Below, piece by piece: positions 44,212 to 54,774 of a stretch of 64,000 nt of DNA. The translations under genes were made by a program, and so were the position numbers. The DNA lies in the NCBI GenBank assembly GCA_030704615.1, contig CM060733.1:71672001-71736000 (forward strand), in the 5' to 3' direction. This stretch comes from Takakia lepidozioides (lineage: Eukaryota > Streptophyta > Takakiopsida > Takakiales > Takakiaceae). How positions within the stretch are numbered: position 1 is the first letter of the stretch; each line of letters opens with the position of its first letter. The notes under the pieces are model-generated. The model made no database searches. It had not been told where the DNA came from and was given only the letters and a program-made list of their open reading frames with translations.

Positions 44212-47200
44212 ATGGCTTCCTCTGAAGCGGAGTTCTTCTCAGACGACAAACCAGTGCCGTTCTCCCAGGAAGTCCTTGACAATGGATTTGCAATTGTTCT
44301 GGAACATGTCTTGGCTACCCGTTTTCAGCTGCAGAATGGCTCCATTTTTTGGAGAAAGAGGTTTACGATCTGAAAGGGAAGTTGGTGAAATATTCTTTCC
44401 AAAACCGTGATGAGACGGCTCATATCAGCCAGTGGAGAGTGCGTCCTGGTCGATACAGAGTACTTGGAGAGCCTCGGCGAAAGTCCCTTGGGTCATATGT
44501 GACGCCCGGGACTGCTGCTTCGGTCGTTGAAGACAAGAGGGAGGTGGTGGTGAAAAAAGAACAGACGTCCTCCACTCCAATCGTTGAGCTTTCGGATTCT
44601 TCCGATGATGACATAAGTGAAATTCCAAATCCAGTCCTTCCTACTGTGGTTGGAGAAGCTGATGAAGAAGAGATTTGTAGTGTCATTCCAAAATTGCGGG
44701 CGATGGGAGGAATGGCTGGATTCAAAAGTGAGTTGCGGGGAATTGATTGGGAATCTTTGAAGCAGGTGCCTGTGAAGTTCTTGCCGGAGACTTTTGATGG
44801 CGATATCCTATTCGAGCTGCCTCCTCCTCCGCGAGTTGGAGGTGTAACAATCATGATGCATGGAATGGACAAGAAACACGACGGGCACCCGTGGTGCAGA
44901 ACAAAAACATCCAATATTCAGAATGATGACAAGCTTGTTTTCAGGAGGACAGTTTGCAATGGACACCTTAGGTGTGATAATTTGAATTGCAGACACTTTC
45001 TTCAGTCTGGGGTTCATAATCAAAGCGAATGGGAGGGTCTGGCGGAAAATCCATTTCAGCCTGGGACTGCCCCTCCACCGGCAAACACTTTCGTCTGCAA
45101 ATTCTGCAAACTTGTGCCATCCTGTTTGGCGCTCTGCGGAGCAAGAATGTACTATGTTGTCCACCGTTTGAATACAATGACAAGAGCTTGTGTGCATTTT
45201 GGAATAACCATCCTGTCTCGAAGGGGGATTACAGGGAGAGTGTTGAGACAGTATCGAGGTTGATCAAACAGGAGTTCGGGAGAAACCCATCCGCAACAAC
45301 ATCTGCAATTGCTCTTGGCGCAAGCAAGTCCTTCTTGGAAAGCCATATTTTGAGTGAAGGAGATTCTGTGGGGACTAAACTTGACGGTGCAGCATTGGAC
45401 CTGGTCATGGATCATTTCTCCACTTTAAGTTCACCTAACATTCGGCATCAGATCAATGCATTGAGAATGGGCTCTGGGATCAGAGGCTACATAGACAATA
45501 TTTTGGAATTGAAACGAGTGAGCAAGTACGATTACATCCAGGACAATGTATTCCCAGGTCAAGGTGCCATCAAAGTTTTTCTTTTCAAAATGTCGACTGT
45601 TGGGGAGGGCAGTGGGGTTAGCCTCGTGAAGCGGATGCAGAAGACTGGGGACTTGCAGAACTGTTTTCTTATGTTTGATCATGTGAAACGAGTGAAGGAT
45701 TGGACGACAATGGCTTGTCATGTCTACGATCCAGTGTACCAACGAGTTATGACAATTGCAGTTTGTGACATGCAATCCGAGGATACGGAATCCCAGAAGC
45801 TCATGTGGAATTCCCTGATACGTGTCATGGGCTGCCATCTCCAAATTTTGCAGGTTTCATGGCGGATAGTGCTCAAGCAAATTTCAATGCTATTCGTATT
45901 GTCTTCGGATCGGGCGACCCAAAAGTGCCTATGCCAGGAAGAGAGCGTACATGTCTATTCCATTGGACACAATCTCTGGAAAAACATACAAAGTCGGACA
46001 TCAAACCAGAGATGCAGACTCAGCACCGTAAATTGTGCAAAGAGTACAAAGATGCTAGAACAATGAAGGAGGCGGACACTTTGTTCCAGACAATTCGTGC
46101 CTGGTGGTTCTCTTCTGGAGCTGCATCACTTGAGAGTATGAGAGCATTGGAAGATTGGCTGGCGTTTTGGCACTTCCGGTATAGACAGTGGGGAGCAGCC
46201 ATGACAATGGTACGAGGCTTCTATTTCATGCTTTATTCATACATTTGCTTTCCATATTTTTGACTCATTGCTTTCTTTATGTTGTTTCCTGTGCACTGTT
46301 CTGAAGTGTGGTTATCCTCTTTGCAGAACATGTCCATTGAGGAAATGGCGGACATGCCATCTTGCAATTTGGCAGAAACTGTGCACAATGCATGGTTGCA
46401 GCAGTCTGGGAAACGAGGTCGGGATTTGTATGTGGCAACAACAGATGATTTGATACGTGCCTTGCAACAACAAACCCGATACCGTGATTTCTTACGAGGT
46501 GGGGTTGGTGGCAAGGGTCCGGACAAATGGGAGTTGATGTTGCGTGCTGCAAACAGATCTGGGGATCCAATCAAGATAGCACGGGCGGTGAGCATGTATG
46601 CCCAGGGAACGCCACTTGTTTCTAGAGTTCCACATCTTGAAGGGGAGGAGAGATTCGGCTCCTGTAAGAGGAAATTGAACACTCCACCTGGTTCGGATTC
46701 AGATTCCCACAGGGCAGACCGTGATAACTTCTCGAAGCCTCGTGTTCCCCTGCATGACAGCTCCATGTCCGGAACCTCCATTGTGGAGGAACCTCCAACA
46801 CGACGGCAAGCTCCAGCATCAAACCGTGCCACTGAAATGGTGCAGGAGAGAAACAACCCCCTTGATGTGCTTGAGTCCGCATGCCCCGACCACGTTTGGC
46901 ACATAGAACGCACAAGTGTCGGGTCTCGTGTGAAATGTACAGCGATCAGGGCAACTAATTTCGAGAAGTGCACTTCATCTATATCCAGAGGTGGTGCCCG
47001 AACTCCTGCTCCGACTTTCACGGGCTTGATGCGTCCATACGGTCAACCAGAAGCCAAGAACCACAAGTTCTGGTTCTGCGCAGATGATTGTGCCAGATGT
47101 GTGCATGGAACTGTGCGTCCTTCCGTAGTGATGAAGCCATCTCCTCCAACCGTTTGGCCCGTGAAGGTGGGAACACATCTCAGCTTTCAGGAGATTGAAA

Positions 47201-47711
47201 TGCTGGAGGAGGCAGGTTTTTCCCTTGCGAGACAACCCCAACTCCATGCATGTGCTACTACTTCTGCGTCCTCCCGGGTCCCCCGGCAAATCCTGACTTG
47301 TGGCCAACCAAACGAGATGGAAAGCTCGTTCGGCGTTTCCCTCCAACCGCTGAACACTTTGGCAAAGTGGAGTCCGCAAGAATGCTCCAAGCTCGTGTCG
47401 GAAGCACCACGGAAGTACCCGATCCAGGATATGGTCGGGTATTCACAATCATCACTTCCACATCTGCTGTTCATGACAGGACCTACGACATCACGGTTTC
47501 CAATTTCCCCAATTGCACATGTCCTGATTTTGTGAATATGCTATCAACCAGTTTGGGCAAGAGAGGTAAATTCATACCCTGCAAACATTTGTATTTCATA
47601 TTTTTGAGGAGGATGGTTTGCGATCCCAAACGTGACAACTTCATTCACCAGGCCACTATGAGTTTCAACGAGGTCGATACTCTTTTGCAGCGGGATACAA
47701 CACATGGGTAG
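44212..47711 (+). pseudogene. MULE transposase with WRKY-GCM1-like and SWIM zinc fingers
   Basis: From the ATG at 44,212: DNGFAIVLEHVL, a frameshift near 44,314, then FLEKEVYDLKGKLV. A zinc-binding region follows (HPWCRTKTSN, FRRTVCNGHLRCDNLNCRHF, CKFC, NHPVSKGDYRE), of the WRKY-GCM1 kind known from MULE transposases. The catalytic core shows NCFLMFDHVK (probable first Asp), FMADSAQANFNAI (second Asp) and CLFHWTQSLEKH (the C-x2-H between the second Asp and the Glu). A GT-AG intron lies at 46,210-46,326. After it come SCNLAETVHNAWLQ and a long polar linker. The SWIM finger (CTCPDFV, then FIPCKH) precedes the stop at 47,711. Frame changes near 45,205, 45,850 and 47,260 mean this copy is probably non-functional. 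Confidence 0.8.
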
Positions 47712-48110
47712 CATGAACTATGTAATGTGGTATGTGGATGACCATGATTTGAAATGTGTAATTCACATCAATTCGTCGGCTGTGCAATGATATGGCCTCC
47801 AATTATACGGAGTGAGCTCTGAGTGACAACTTTTAGGTAGTGCACATTTGTCATTGCACCGTTCGAAGTCTACATGTCTTGCTGTCGCTATGCACTACAA
47901 TCATCTTTTGAAGATGATCATAACTCTCATTGTTATTTGAGGAGGGAGGAAGTCTTCTCGTGGCAGCCTTTATGGCGCACACTTTGTGAGGATATTTTGT
48001 CGTCTTCGTAATTGTAAAAGTGAAACAAACATTTGTAATTGCACAATGTTGGATGCTGTAATTGTAGGCCTCAACGCTCGTCTTGATTCTATTTAGGCAA
48101 GATTCCCTGC
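47712..48110. other. 3' untranslated part of the transposase gene
   Basis: No further coding sequence. AT-rich DNA leads into the subterminal repeats. Confidence 0.5.
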
Positions 48111-48119
48111 ATTAATTCC

Positions 48120-48349
48120 ACGGTTATAGGCGGCGCATGTTAATGCTGACGTGGCAATTGACGGACAGTGCCATGTCATCATTTACCGCCACATCAGCAT
48201 GCTGACATGACGCTCACGCCACGTCAGCATGTGTGCAGGCTCACACCACGTCAGCTGGCGTGAGCATACGCTCACGCCACGTCACTCCTGCGTGAGCGTA
48301 CGCTCGCGCGCTCGCGTGCTCACGTGCAACGCTCACGCCATTGCGTCGT
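48120..48349 (+). repeat. Right terminal and subterminal repeats of the MULE
   Basis: At least three copies of CTCAC(G/A)CCACGTCA (near 48,211, 48,240 and 48,270) and further TGCTGACGTGG and CAGCATGCTGAC stretches precede the alternating GCGTGAGC/GCTCGCGCG terminal part. The outermost bases differ from the left end, so the terminal inverted repeat is imperfect. Confidence 0.75.
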
Positions 48350-48360
48350 TGTGACATTTT
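48350..48360 (+). repeat. Right target-site duplication of the MULE
   Basis: TGTGACATTTT, identical to 37,315-37,325. The retroelement coding sequence resumes directly after it. Confidence 0.9.
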
Positions 48361-49796
48361 GGGCTAACACAGCTCTCAATGCTTCTCCTGAGACATCACA
48401 GTGTACATGAAATACTATATGCCAATGTGGGTTAATCAGCACAGGTGTAGTTGTTACTGACAATGTAAGTGCCTCAAATGCCTGTTAACATTCAGCTGTC
48501 CATGCAAATACTACATCCTTCTTCAAAAGCTTGCTCAATGGTGTTGCCATCTGTGCATATCGTTTGACAAACCTTCTATAATAAGTAGTTTGTCCAAGAA
48601 ACCTCCTTAGACCCTTAACGTTACTTGGTGGTGGTGAGGCTTTAATAGCCTCTGTCTTTCTAGGATCCACAAACAGTCCCTTCTTACACACAATGTGTCC
48701 TAGTAGTACCCCTGAATTCACACAGAAAGTACGCCTTTCTGGATTTAGACCAAGACCTCTCATCCTGCATCTGGCCAAACGTAACTCCAATTTCTGCAAG
48801 TGCTCATTCTTAGAGCTATATACACTGAAGTCATCTAAGAACACTTGCATGAAATCATCCAGATACTCATGGAAGGCCGATTCACTTATCACTCTCTGAA
48901 AAGTTGTTGGTGCATTACAAAGTCCAAAAGGCATGACTTTGTATGCATAAGCACCCCAATCTGTGATGAAAGCTGTCTTTCCCTGGTCTTCTTCCGCCAC
49001 TTGCACTTGGTTATATCCACTGAAACCATCCATGAATGAGTACATCTCATGGCCTGCCACAGTGTCCAGTACAGTTTGGCAAAAGAAAGAGATCTTTCTT
49101 TGTACAAGCATTCAACTTCTTCTAGTTCACACAAACTCTCAGTTTGCCATTCTTCTTTGGAACTATCACAATGGGTGACAACCAAGTTGTATACTCTATT
49201 GGGTATATGAACTTAGCCTCAGCCAACTTCTTGATCTCTTCCCCAACCTTCTGTGCATAGTTAGGATTCATCTTGTACCTAGCCTGTTTGATTGGTACCG
49301 ACCCTGGTTCCAGTTTAATCTTATGCTGGCAAATCTTTCAGATCCTCATAGCTCCAAGCAAATACATCTTTGTATTTGATAAACAGGCTCTTAGCTTCCT
49401 CAAAGAATTCTGGCTCCAAGTCAGCCCCTACTTTCACCATTCTTGGTTCCTCCTCAGTTCCCACATTCACGTCTCTCATCTGCTCCTTAGCTGTGATTGT
49501 CCATCCAACCACTACCTCATCTTGTAAACTCACAGTGGCTGGTTCTTCTAGGATTTCCATTTCTCCTTCTCTCTCCTCATAGAAATGTGGTGGGTAACTA
49601 CTTGTTTCACCCTCAATTGGTGTTGCTGTTACTGTACCACAACAGATACCTTTAAAACAACTCAGACCTCCCAGTTGCATTTATGCAACCTACTCCCACT
49701 CTGGGTGTGCAGCAAACAGGGTAGCTTCCTGCTCCTCATCAAGTCCTCCTCTCCAATCATACTCTCTGACTCCACGAGGTCTTTTGGTAGCAGATC
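48361..49796 (-). pseudogene. pol: Protease end, reverse transcriptase and start of RNase H of element B
   Basis: From 49,796 downward the strand matches the last codons of the protease frame of copy A, the linker QLGGLSCFKGICCG, WSYEDLKDL, a frame change near 49,320, then FSGYNQVQVAEEDQGKTAF and VMPFGLCNAPTTFQRVI. The FLDDFSVYSS active-site box, GVLLGHIVCKKGL and RRFLGQTTYYRRF follow. The FLDD residues are present, unlike in copy A. The element is cut at 49,796, so gag and the 5' LTR are missing. At the other side it continues at 37,314 across the MULE insertion. Confidence 0.85.
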
Positions 49797-50925
49797 GCCT
49801 TGATATTGCCCTCGGTGAGACCAGTCACGTCCATCTTCCGCTTCTCATTTTGCATGTCTCCACTTTGTTTACATCTTTGGGGTCAAACGCCGGCACTCCC
49901 TCGCCTCCTTCCATTTGCTCGCGCGACGGACCACTTGCTGTCTCGTCCTCTTCCAGCTGCTTTCCTTGGCTACCAGAATCCTCCTCTGCCTCTGCCTCTG
50001 CCTCCTTCACTACCTCGTGATCGCCTGCAGGCTTTCTACGAATCCCTAACTCTCCCCCTTTCGATTGAATCTCCTCTTCCCTCTATCCTCTCAAATCTCT
50101 CTTGTCATGCCGGGGGGGGGGGAGGGGGGTTCATCTCGTCTAGTAGAATACATCGTCTTGTCATTCTTTCCCTGGCTCACTTCCTGACTCTGCTGGAAGT
50201 GAAGTATAGAGACTGCATACACTTCATTCTCTACATAGAAACCCTATCTCGCCCACCCACCTCCAGCGTGACGACAAACGGATGACAGGGGATTGTAGTG
50301 TCTCCTAGAACATGGGAGGTGCATGGGAGTCGCTTGGAATGCAAAGCAAACTCTAGAAGTTTCAGATGGTAGGATGTGCAAGTGTCAGATGGGATAGCAT
50401 CTACGTGTCCACGTCCATAGAAATAAAAAAGGATGATGTACAATCTTGTGACTGACGACATTCGATCCAGTGATTTTCTGCCAATGCCTTCTTGGCATCG
50501 CGCGGACTTCGAGGACATATCATTTTTTCTGATCTTCGCTGACAGATTTCTGACAAGGATTCCTCCTAATAATTTTTACAACGACTCCGCACTCATTCCT
50601 CCTTTATTGCATTTGCTAAGTATAACAATATTCTTCGGGAAGATGAACTTTTCATCCAGGGCGGATGTATACTTTGGATGAAGGTTCATTTTTTTGTATT
50701 GGACAAATCATTCGTTCATTAATTGGAAGTCTTCTATTGTGACCATGGCGTGTAGTGCTTTCAAAATCAGGCCTCAGCCTCTATGTCCTCAGCTCTGCCT
50801 TCTTTCTCTACCCTGCTCCTCCATAATCTCCATAATCTCTCTCTATAATACTCACAGGCTCCCTGGCACTGTACCTCCTCCCTCTCCTACCGTAAGTCCC
50901 TGTGTAATTGTCCCCCTTCTATCCC
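49797..50925. other. Unassigned region, probably partly LTR of element C
   Basis: No gene was recognised. A - strand frame at 49,825-50,010 is rich in Glu/Ala (KEAEAEAEEDSGSQ) and could be an exon remnant. A G-run (GGGGGGGGGAGGGGGG) lies at about 50,112-50,127. The 3' limit of the C-type LTR on its right must fall somewhere here. Confidence 0.35.
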
Positions 50926-51321
50926 CTTTGCTGCCTTTATACCCCTGCGATCTATCCTGACCACCTACAAGATGCTTTGACTCTAACCGTTATATATTCA
51001 TTTCTTGGTCTTGCTGTCAACTGTTGCGCTCCCCATCATGATCGTGCGTTCCCGCTCCACGTTGCCCTTCATGGTCCTCGTTCCTGCTCATGGTCGACGT
51101 TCCCACTTTGCTTTGATATTCATGGTCTTCATTCCTGCTCATGGTAGGTCATGGTTCCTGGCCATGACCTAACTGTCATGGCGCAGAGTCATGGCGGCTC
51201 ATGGTCGTTGTACCATGACCGTTCATGGTCGTTGCGCCATGACAATTCATGATCGCGTTCAAAATTAAGGGTACCTGCAAAAGTCCTCCATTCCGCATAG
51301 GTGCTCACAACCCTTATAACA
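50926..51321 (-). mobile_element. 3' LTR of element C (one boundary certain)
   Basis: On the - strand the LTR starts TGTTATAAGGGTTGTGAGC at 51,321, right after a polypurine tract, and contains GGTACCCTTAATTTTG, shared with the A/B LTRs. A minisatellite of ACCATGA and CATGACC units (about 51,060-51,260) occupies the place that the CACAGYC repeat has in A and B. A TATAAAGG box lies at 50,941-50,934. The other LTR end was not found, so the low coordinate is only a minimum extent. Confidence 0.65.
51060..51260 (-). repeat. CATGACC/ACCATGA minisatellite in the C-type LTR
   Basis: More than ten loosely spaced copies of CATGGTC, ACCATGA or TCATGGC fill this part of the LTR. Several are palindromic around CATG. 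The motif is different from that of the A/B LTR but sits in the same relative position. Confidence 0.75.
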
Positions 51322-51336
51322 TTACCCTCCCTTCTC
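51322..51336 (-). other. Polypurine tract of element C
   Basis: GAGAAGGGAGGGTAA on the - strand directly precedes the LTR start. The upstream CCGTGAGGGCACGGCTTTTT stretch is almost identical to the one before the polypurine tract of element B. Confidence 0.75.
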
Positions 51337-51344
51337 AAAAAGCC

Positions 51345-52089
51345 GTGCCCTCACGGATCTATGTCTCGCAGTCATAAGGCCATTGTGATCGGGCACTACT
51401 GTGATTGTGGGATTCTATTATAGGGCTGTGAGTGCGAGCTTGAGCTGCTTGTTTGGTGGGAGGAGAAATATGCCTATTCTACGGTGTTGACTGTCCCGGC
51501 TGGTGGTCATCTGGTGAGGCTCATGTAATGGGTGAACCCCTGCGCTTCTTCTCAGCGATGATCTATTCGTAATGTGACACTTGGTCAAATTCTTCATTTT
51601 TGGACTCTGACTTAGTAGTGTCAGAGTCTTCGTCTGTCCGTTTGTGTTTGGGCTTGCGGACTTTTGGCACATATTTCAATGGTAGGTCATCAACACTCAT
51701 CATGTCAGGATGATGTCTAGACAAAGCATTCGAAACCTTGGCCGGCCTAATGAGCTTGGTTTATAATTTCAGCTCCATCTCTGTGTAGTTGGGAAGCTGG
51801 CCAGTTTGTTTCGCCCGGGTAAGCCAAGTACGTGCCTTGTGTCCCTCAAGGGAAAGATATGAGTATGGTCTCATACAATATTTTCCAATTCAACATGGGC
51901 CCAAGTGAACCAAAGTTTTAGTTGCTCCTCCTTCGCGATCATGGGTCGCACATCCAGATAGTTACGGACTGGAATGGGGGGTAAGGTCCAATTTGGGCCG
52001 TCAATGCAAGACCAATATCTATGTTGCATTTTCTGCCGTTCCACCTGGGATCTCATGACAAAACATGCTGCATAATAACTGCCGTGCAT
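51345..52089 (-). pseudogene. Extra 3' coding region of element C, interrupted
   Basis: The strand reads GSYYAACFVMRSQVERQKMQ, NWTLPPIPVRNYLDVRPMI and LKLWFTWAHVELENI, and further down a basic tail with KPKHKRTDEDSDTTKSES-like residues. This is the same order as in the C-terminal part of the extra region of element B (YYAACFIARYHIEQQKM, WVLPSVPPHMYL, LRSWFNLAW). It breaks off at 52,089 against the end of a second MULE-like element. Confidence 0.7.
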
Positions 52090-53330
52090 GGGGGATGTCT
52101 TCACGTGAGCCTGGCCAAGTGAGCGTGTGAGCCTATGCTCACGCCACATGGGCTCATAGCCACGTAGGCTGACGCCACATGACGCACAGCCCAGCCCAGC
52201 CGCGGATGGAATCGTGGAAGATGCTGGGCCTAACACCGTGGGTGCACACCTATATCCGTGGAGACATGCAACATCTAGAAGGAAAATGCAATCTACAGAG
52301 ACTTTGTTTTTTAATTTCCGATGATAGTTTTTTTTCCCTTGACATTTGGGTAGATGGAGTGATGATTGTCGACGATCATCACTTCTTCTCTGATTTCTGG
52401 TTTTTTTTTTTTTCCCTTCTTCTCCTTCCTCGCATTTGACATTTGGCATTTTTGGATATGTGACTATCAACATTTCTGTTTTTTTTTTTTTTTTGCGCAT
52501 TTGCATTTGCATTTGGCATTTGGGTGGATGTGATAATCGGCGCCGATCATCACTTTTGGTGTTTTATTATTGGATGTGATGATCACTTCTGGGTTTTTTT
52601 ATTTTTTTTATTTTTTTTAATAAATTTATTTATCATTTGGCATTTGGGTAGCTGTGATGATCGGCACCGATCATCACTTCTGGTGTTTTTTTATTTTGGA
52701 TGTGATGATCACTTTTGGTTTTTTTTTTTTTTTTGTTATTTTTTTGTTATTTTTTGCATTTGGCATTTGGGTAGATGTGATGATCGGCGCCGATCATCAC
52801 TTCTGGTGTTTTTTTATTTTGGATGTAATGATCACTTCTGTTTTTTTTTTTTTTTTTTTTGGGTTATTTTTTTGTTATTTTTTGCATTTGGCATTTGGGT
52901 AGATGTGATGATCGGCGCCGATCATCACTTCTGGTGTTTTTTTAATTTGGATGTAATGATCACTTCTGTTTTTTTTTTTTTTTTTTTTTGGTTTTCTTTG
53001 TATTTGGCATTTGGCATTTGGGTAGATGTGACGATCGGCGCCGATCATCACTTCTGGTGTTTTTTCATTTTGGATGTGATGATCACTTCTAGGTTTTTAT
53101 TTTTATTTTTATTTTTATTTATTTTTATTTATTTTTATTTTAAACATTTGGCATTTGGCATTTGGGTAGATGTGATAATCGGCGCCGATCATCACTTCTG
53201 GGTTTTTTTTCCCCTTTTGTTTTTTGTTTTTGTTTTTCGCATTTGCATTTGAGTAGATGTGATGATCGGCGCCGATCATCACTTTTGGTGTTTTTGTTTA
53301 AAAACAAATTATAAATGTGTTTGGCATTTG
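52090..53330 (+). mobile_element. End of a second, related MULE-like element
   Basis: GGGGATGTCTTCACGTGAGC, then CTGGCCAAGTGAGCGTGTGAGC and GCTCACGCCACAT, matches the left end of the 11-kb MULE (GGGATGCCTCGGCGTGAGC, CTGGTCACGTGAGCGCGTGAGC, GCTCACGCCACGT) in the same orientation. It starts exactly where the element C coding sequence stops. Behind it lies the array of 24-bp palindromes. No second end, target duplication or transposase was found, so the right limit given is only the end of the array. Confidence 0.6.
52359..53282 (+). repeat. Array of eight 24-bp palindromes with about 125-bp spacing
   Basis: Copies start at 52,359, 52,530, 52,654, 52,777, 52,905, 53,028, 53,172 and 53,259. The half-site is GTGATGATCGGC followed at once by its exact reverse complement. 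Three copies are perfect; the others have one or two changes. The first has a different but still near-palindromic centre (TGTCGACG). Most units also contain GGATGTGATGATCACTT and a long T run, and begin with CATTTGGCATTTGGGTAGAT. A continuous open frame over the array (52,524-53,252) only repeats one phenylalanine-rich peptide and is not a gene. Confidence 0.9.
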
Positions 53331-53615
53331 GATTGTTGGGTGATTAATTGCAACACTTTCTTGAATGACATCAATCTTGATTTGCAATCAATTTTATTTC
53401 AGGCATGACATGCCCCACCAATGTTAGCACAGATTTGAGATGCATCCAACCCATAATACTTCCATAAACTCTTCTGGATGGCTTCCTGCTAAATCATAAT
53501 TTCTTGATGATCATCGACGACATCGACGATAATGTTGTGCGGGTCCAAGTTTTGACCCCGGGTACGAGGCGGATTAGGGTCCAGGTTACCTATCCGGATC
53601 TGGACCCGTGCCAGT
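53331..53615. other. Spacer, no gene recognised
   Basis: A GATGATCATCGACGACATCGACGAT stretch (about 53,508-53,532) has the flavour of the dyads to its left but is not a copy. No coding sequence was seen. Confidence 0.4.
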
Positions 53616-53617
53616 TC

Positions 53618-54356
53618 CTACATAAATTTAGGGCCGACTCTGACAAGAGGGAAAAACAGGGTGAAATGTGTTGAAGAAGGTGCCTGAACATTAGCAGTGC
53701 CTTGATCTATCATTTGTGCCGCTGCCGCTGCTGTTTCCAGTTGACCATCTACCCAACGACCTAACTTGCAGAATTCAATATGCATCTCAGGGCCGAGTCT
53801 GATGAGAGGGCAAAACAGGCTGAAATAGGTCGAAGAAGTTGCCCTCACCATATTGAGTCCTTGAAAATTCAATATGCATCTCAGGGCCGAGTCTGATGAG
53901 AGGGCAAAACAGGCTGAAATAGATCGAAGAAGAAGGTGCCCTCACCACATTGTCCTTGACCTTGTGGCATGATCCATGGAGGATTTGACCATCAACCCAA
54001 AGGACCCCTTGTGTGTGCTGCTTGTGTCAGGTGATGTCGGATTGGTCTGTGAGAACCAACACCATGCAGCTGAGCAGGCATAGATTGAATCCTGCATACA
54101 TTATATTCCACGTGATCAAAGATCGTTGAAGCATTCTGTTGAACACTTGGTGAGCATCCATGATGCTCCCGCACTCCATTGGCGCGAATCCACTTTGGAT
54201 AATGTGAGTGTGCATCTGCTTTCCAACTTCCAGACCTTCCATCTTGATGCACTTAAGCAAGAGAGAGACATATGTATCTGAATCTGCTGAAATGCCTCCT
54301 TGGTTTAAAGTCTGTAGAGGCTCTGTCAGACTGCCTGCCGCACAAAGCATCTTCAC
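53618..54356 (-). pseudogene. PPR gene 5' fragment with duplicated leader
   Basis: From 54,356 the strand reads SLTEPLQTLNQGGISADSDT, LLKCIKMEGLEVGKQMHTHI, a shortened FAPMECGSIMDAHQVFNRM and then loses the frame. The order and wording match the start of the PPR gene at 16,150-16,940. The rest (53,618-54,030) contains two tandem copies of the GGGCCGAGTCTGATGAGAGG module and the GRWVDGQLETAAAAAQM leader. Only one or two PPR motifs remain. Confidence 0.7.
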
Positions 54357-54369
54357 ATGTCCAGAAGTG

Positions 54370-54770
54370 CCATTCTCTACGATCCTAACGACTTCAAGCC
54401 CAACAGGGAAACAAACCCTACAAAAATGCCACGGGCTTCCATTACCTGACCCTTCACTTTCAGATTAATGTGACCTCCCCCCCTCCAAAGGCTTCTTCTC
54501 CTCCTCGTTGTGAATTTCTCCTGCATTGTTAGTGCTATCCCTCCACACCAGCCATGATTCCAGCAACCACACCTAGCGCACAAAGGCAGACGCGCACAGA
54601 GACATGCAAACACAAACGAAGATAGTGAGGGAGAAAGAAGCAGCAGCGCGCGCGCGCGTTTCTCGAGCGGACAGGTATTTTTTCTGATTTTCTTAATTTC
54701 TTTTATTTTCCAGCATTTCTGATTTGCGAAATTGCTTAAATATGATAGATGCACGTGGTGCTCGTTGTAG
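54370..54770. other. No gene recognised
   Basis: A GC-alternating microsatellite (GCGCGCGCGCG) lies at about 54,647-54,658. Open frames lack recognisable domains. Confidence 0.4.
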
Positions 54771-54774
54771 CCTG

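Larger units (their letters stand above)
37326..48349 (+). mobile_element. 11.0-kb Mutator-like transposon (MULE) with two divergent genes
   Basis: The insertion splits the RNase H domain of element B and is flanked by an 11-bp duplication. Its ends are related in inverted orientation: the left end contains GGCGTGAGCCTGGTCACGTG and the reverse complement of the right end contains GGCGTGAGCGTTGCACGTG, about 12 bp in from each terminus. Both ends carry subterminal CTCACGCCACGTCA boxes. Inside are a - strand multi-exon gene (38.2-43.5 kb) and a + strand transposase gene (44.2-47.7 kb), separated by about 750 bp. Both genes look frameshifted, so this copy may depend on others. Confidence 0.85.

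Noticed and set aside
52524-53252. A 242-codon open frame rich in Phe and Ile that looks like a membrane protein
   Set aside because: It is a direct translation of the 24-bp palindrome array with its T-runs. The same peptide repeats with each DNA unit, and there is no independent coding signal.
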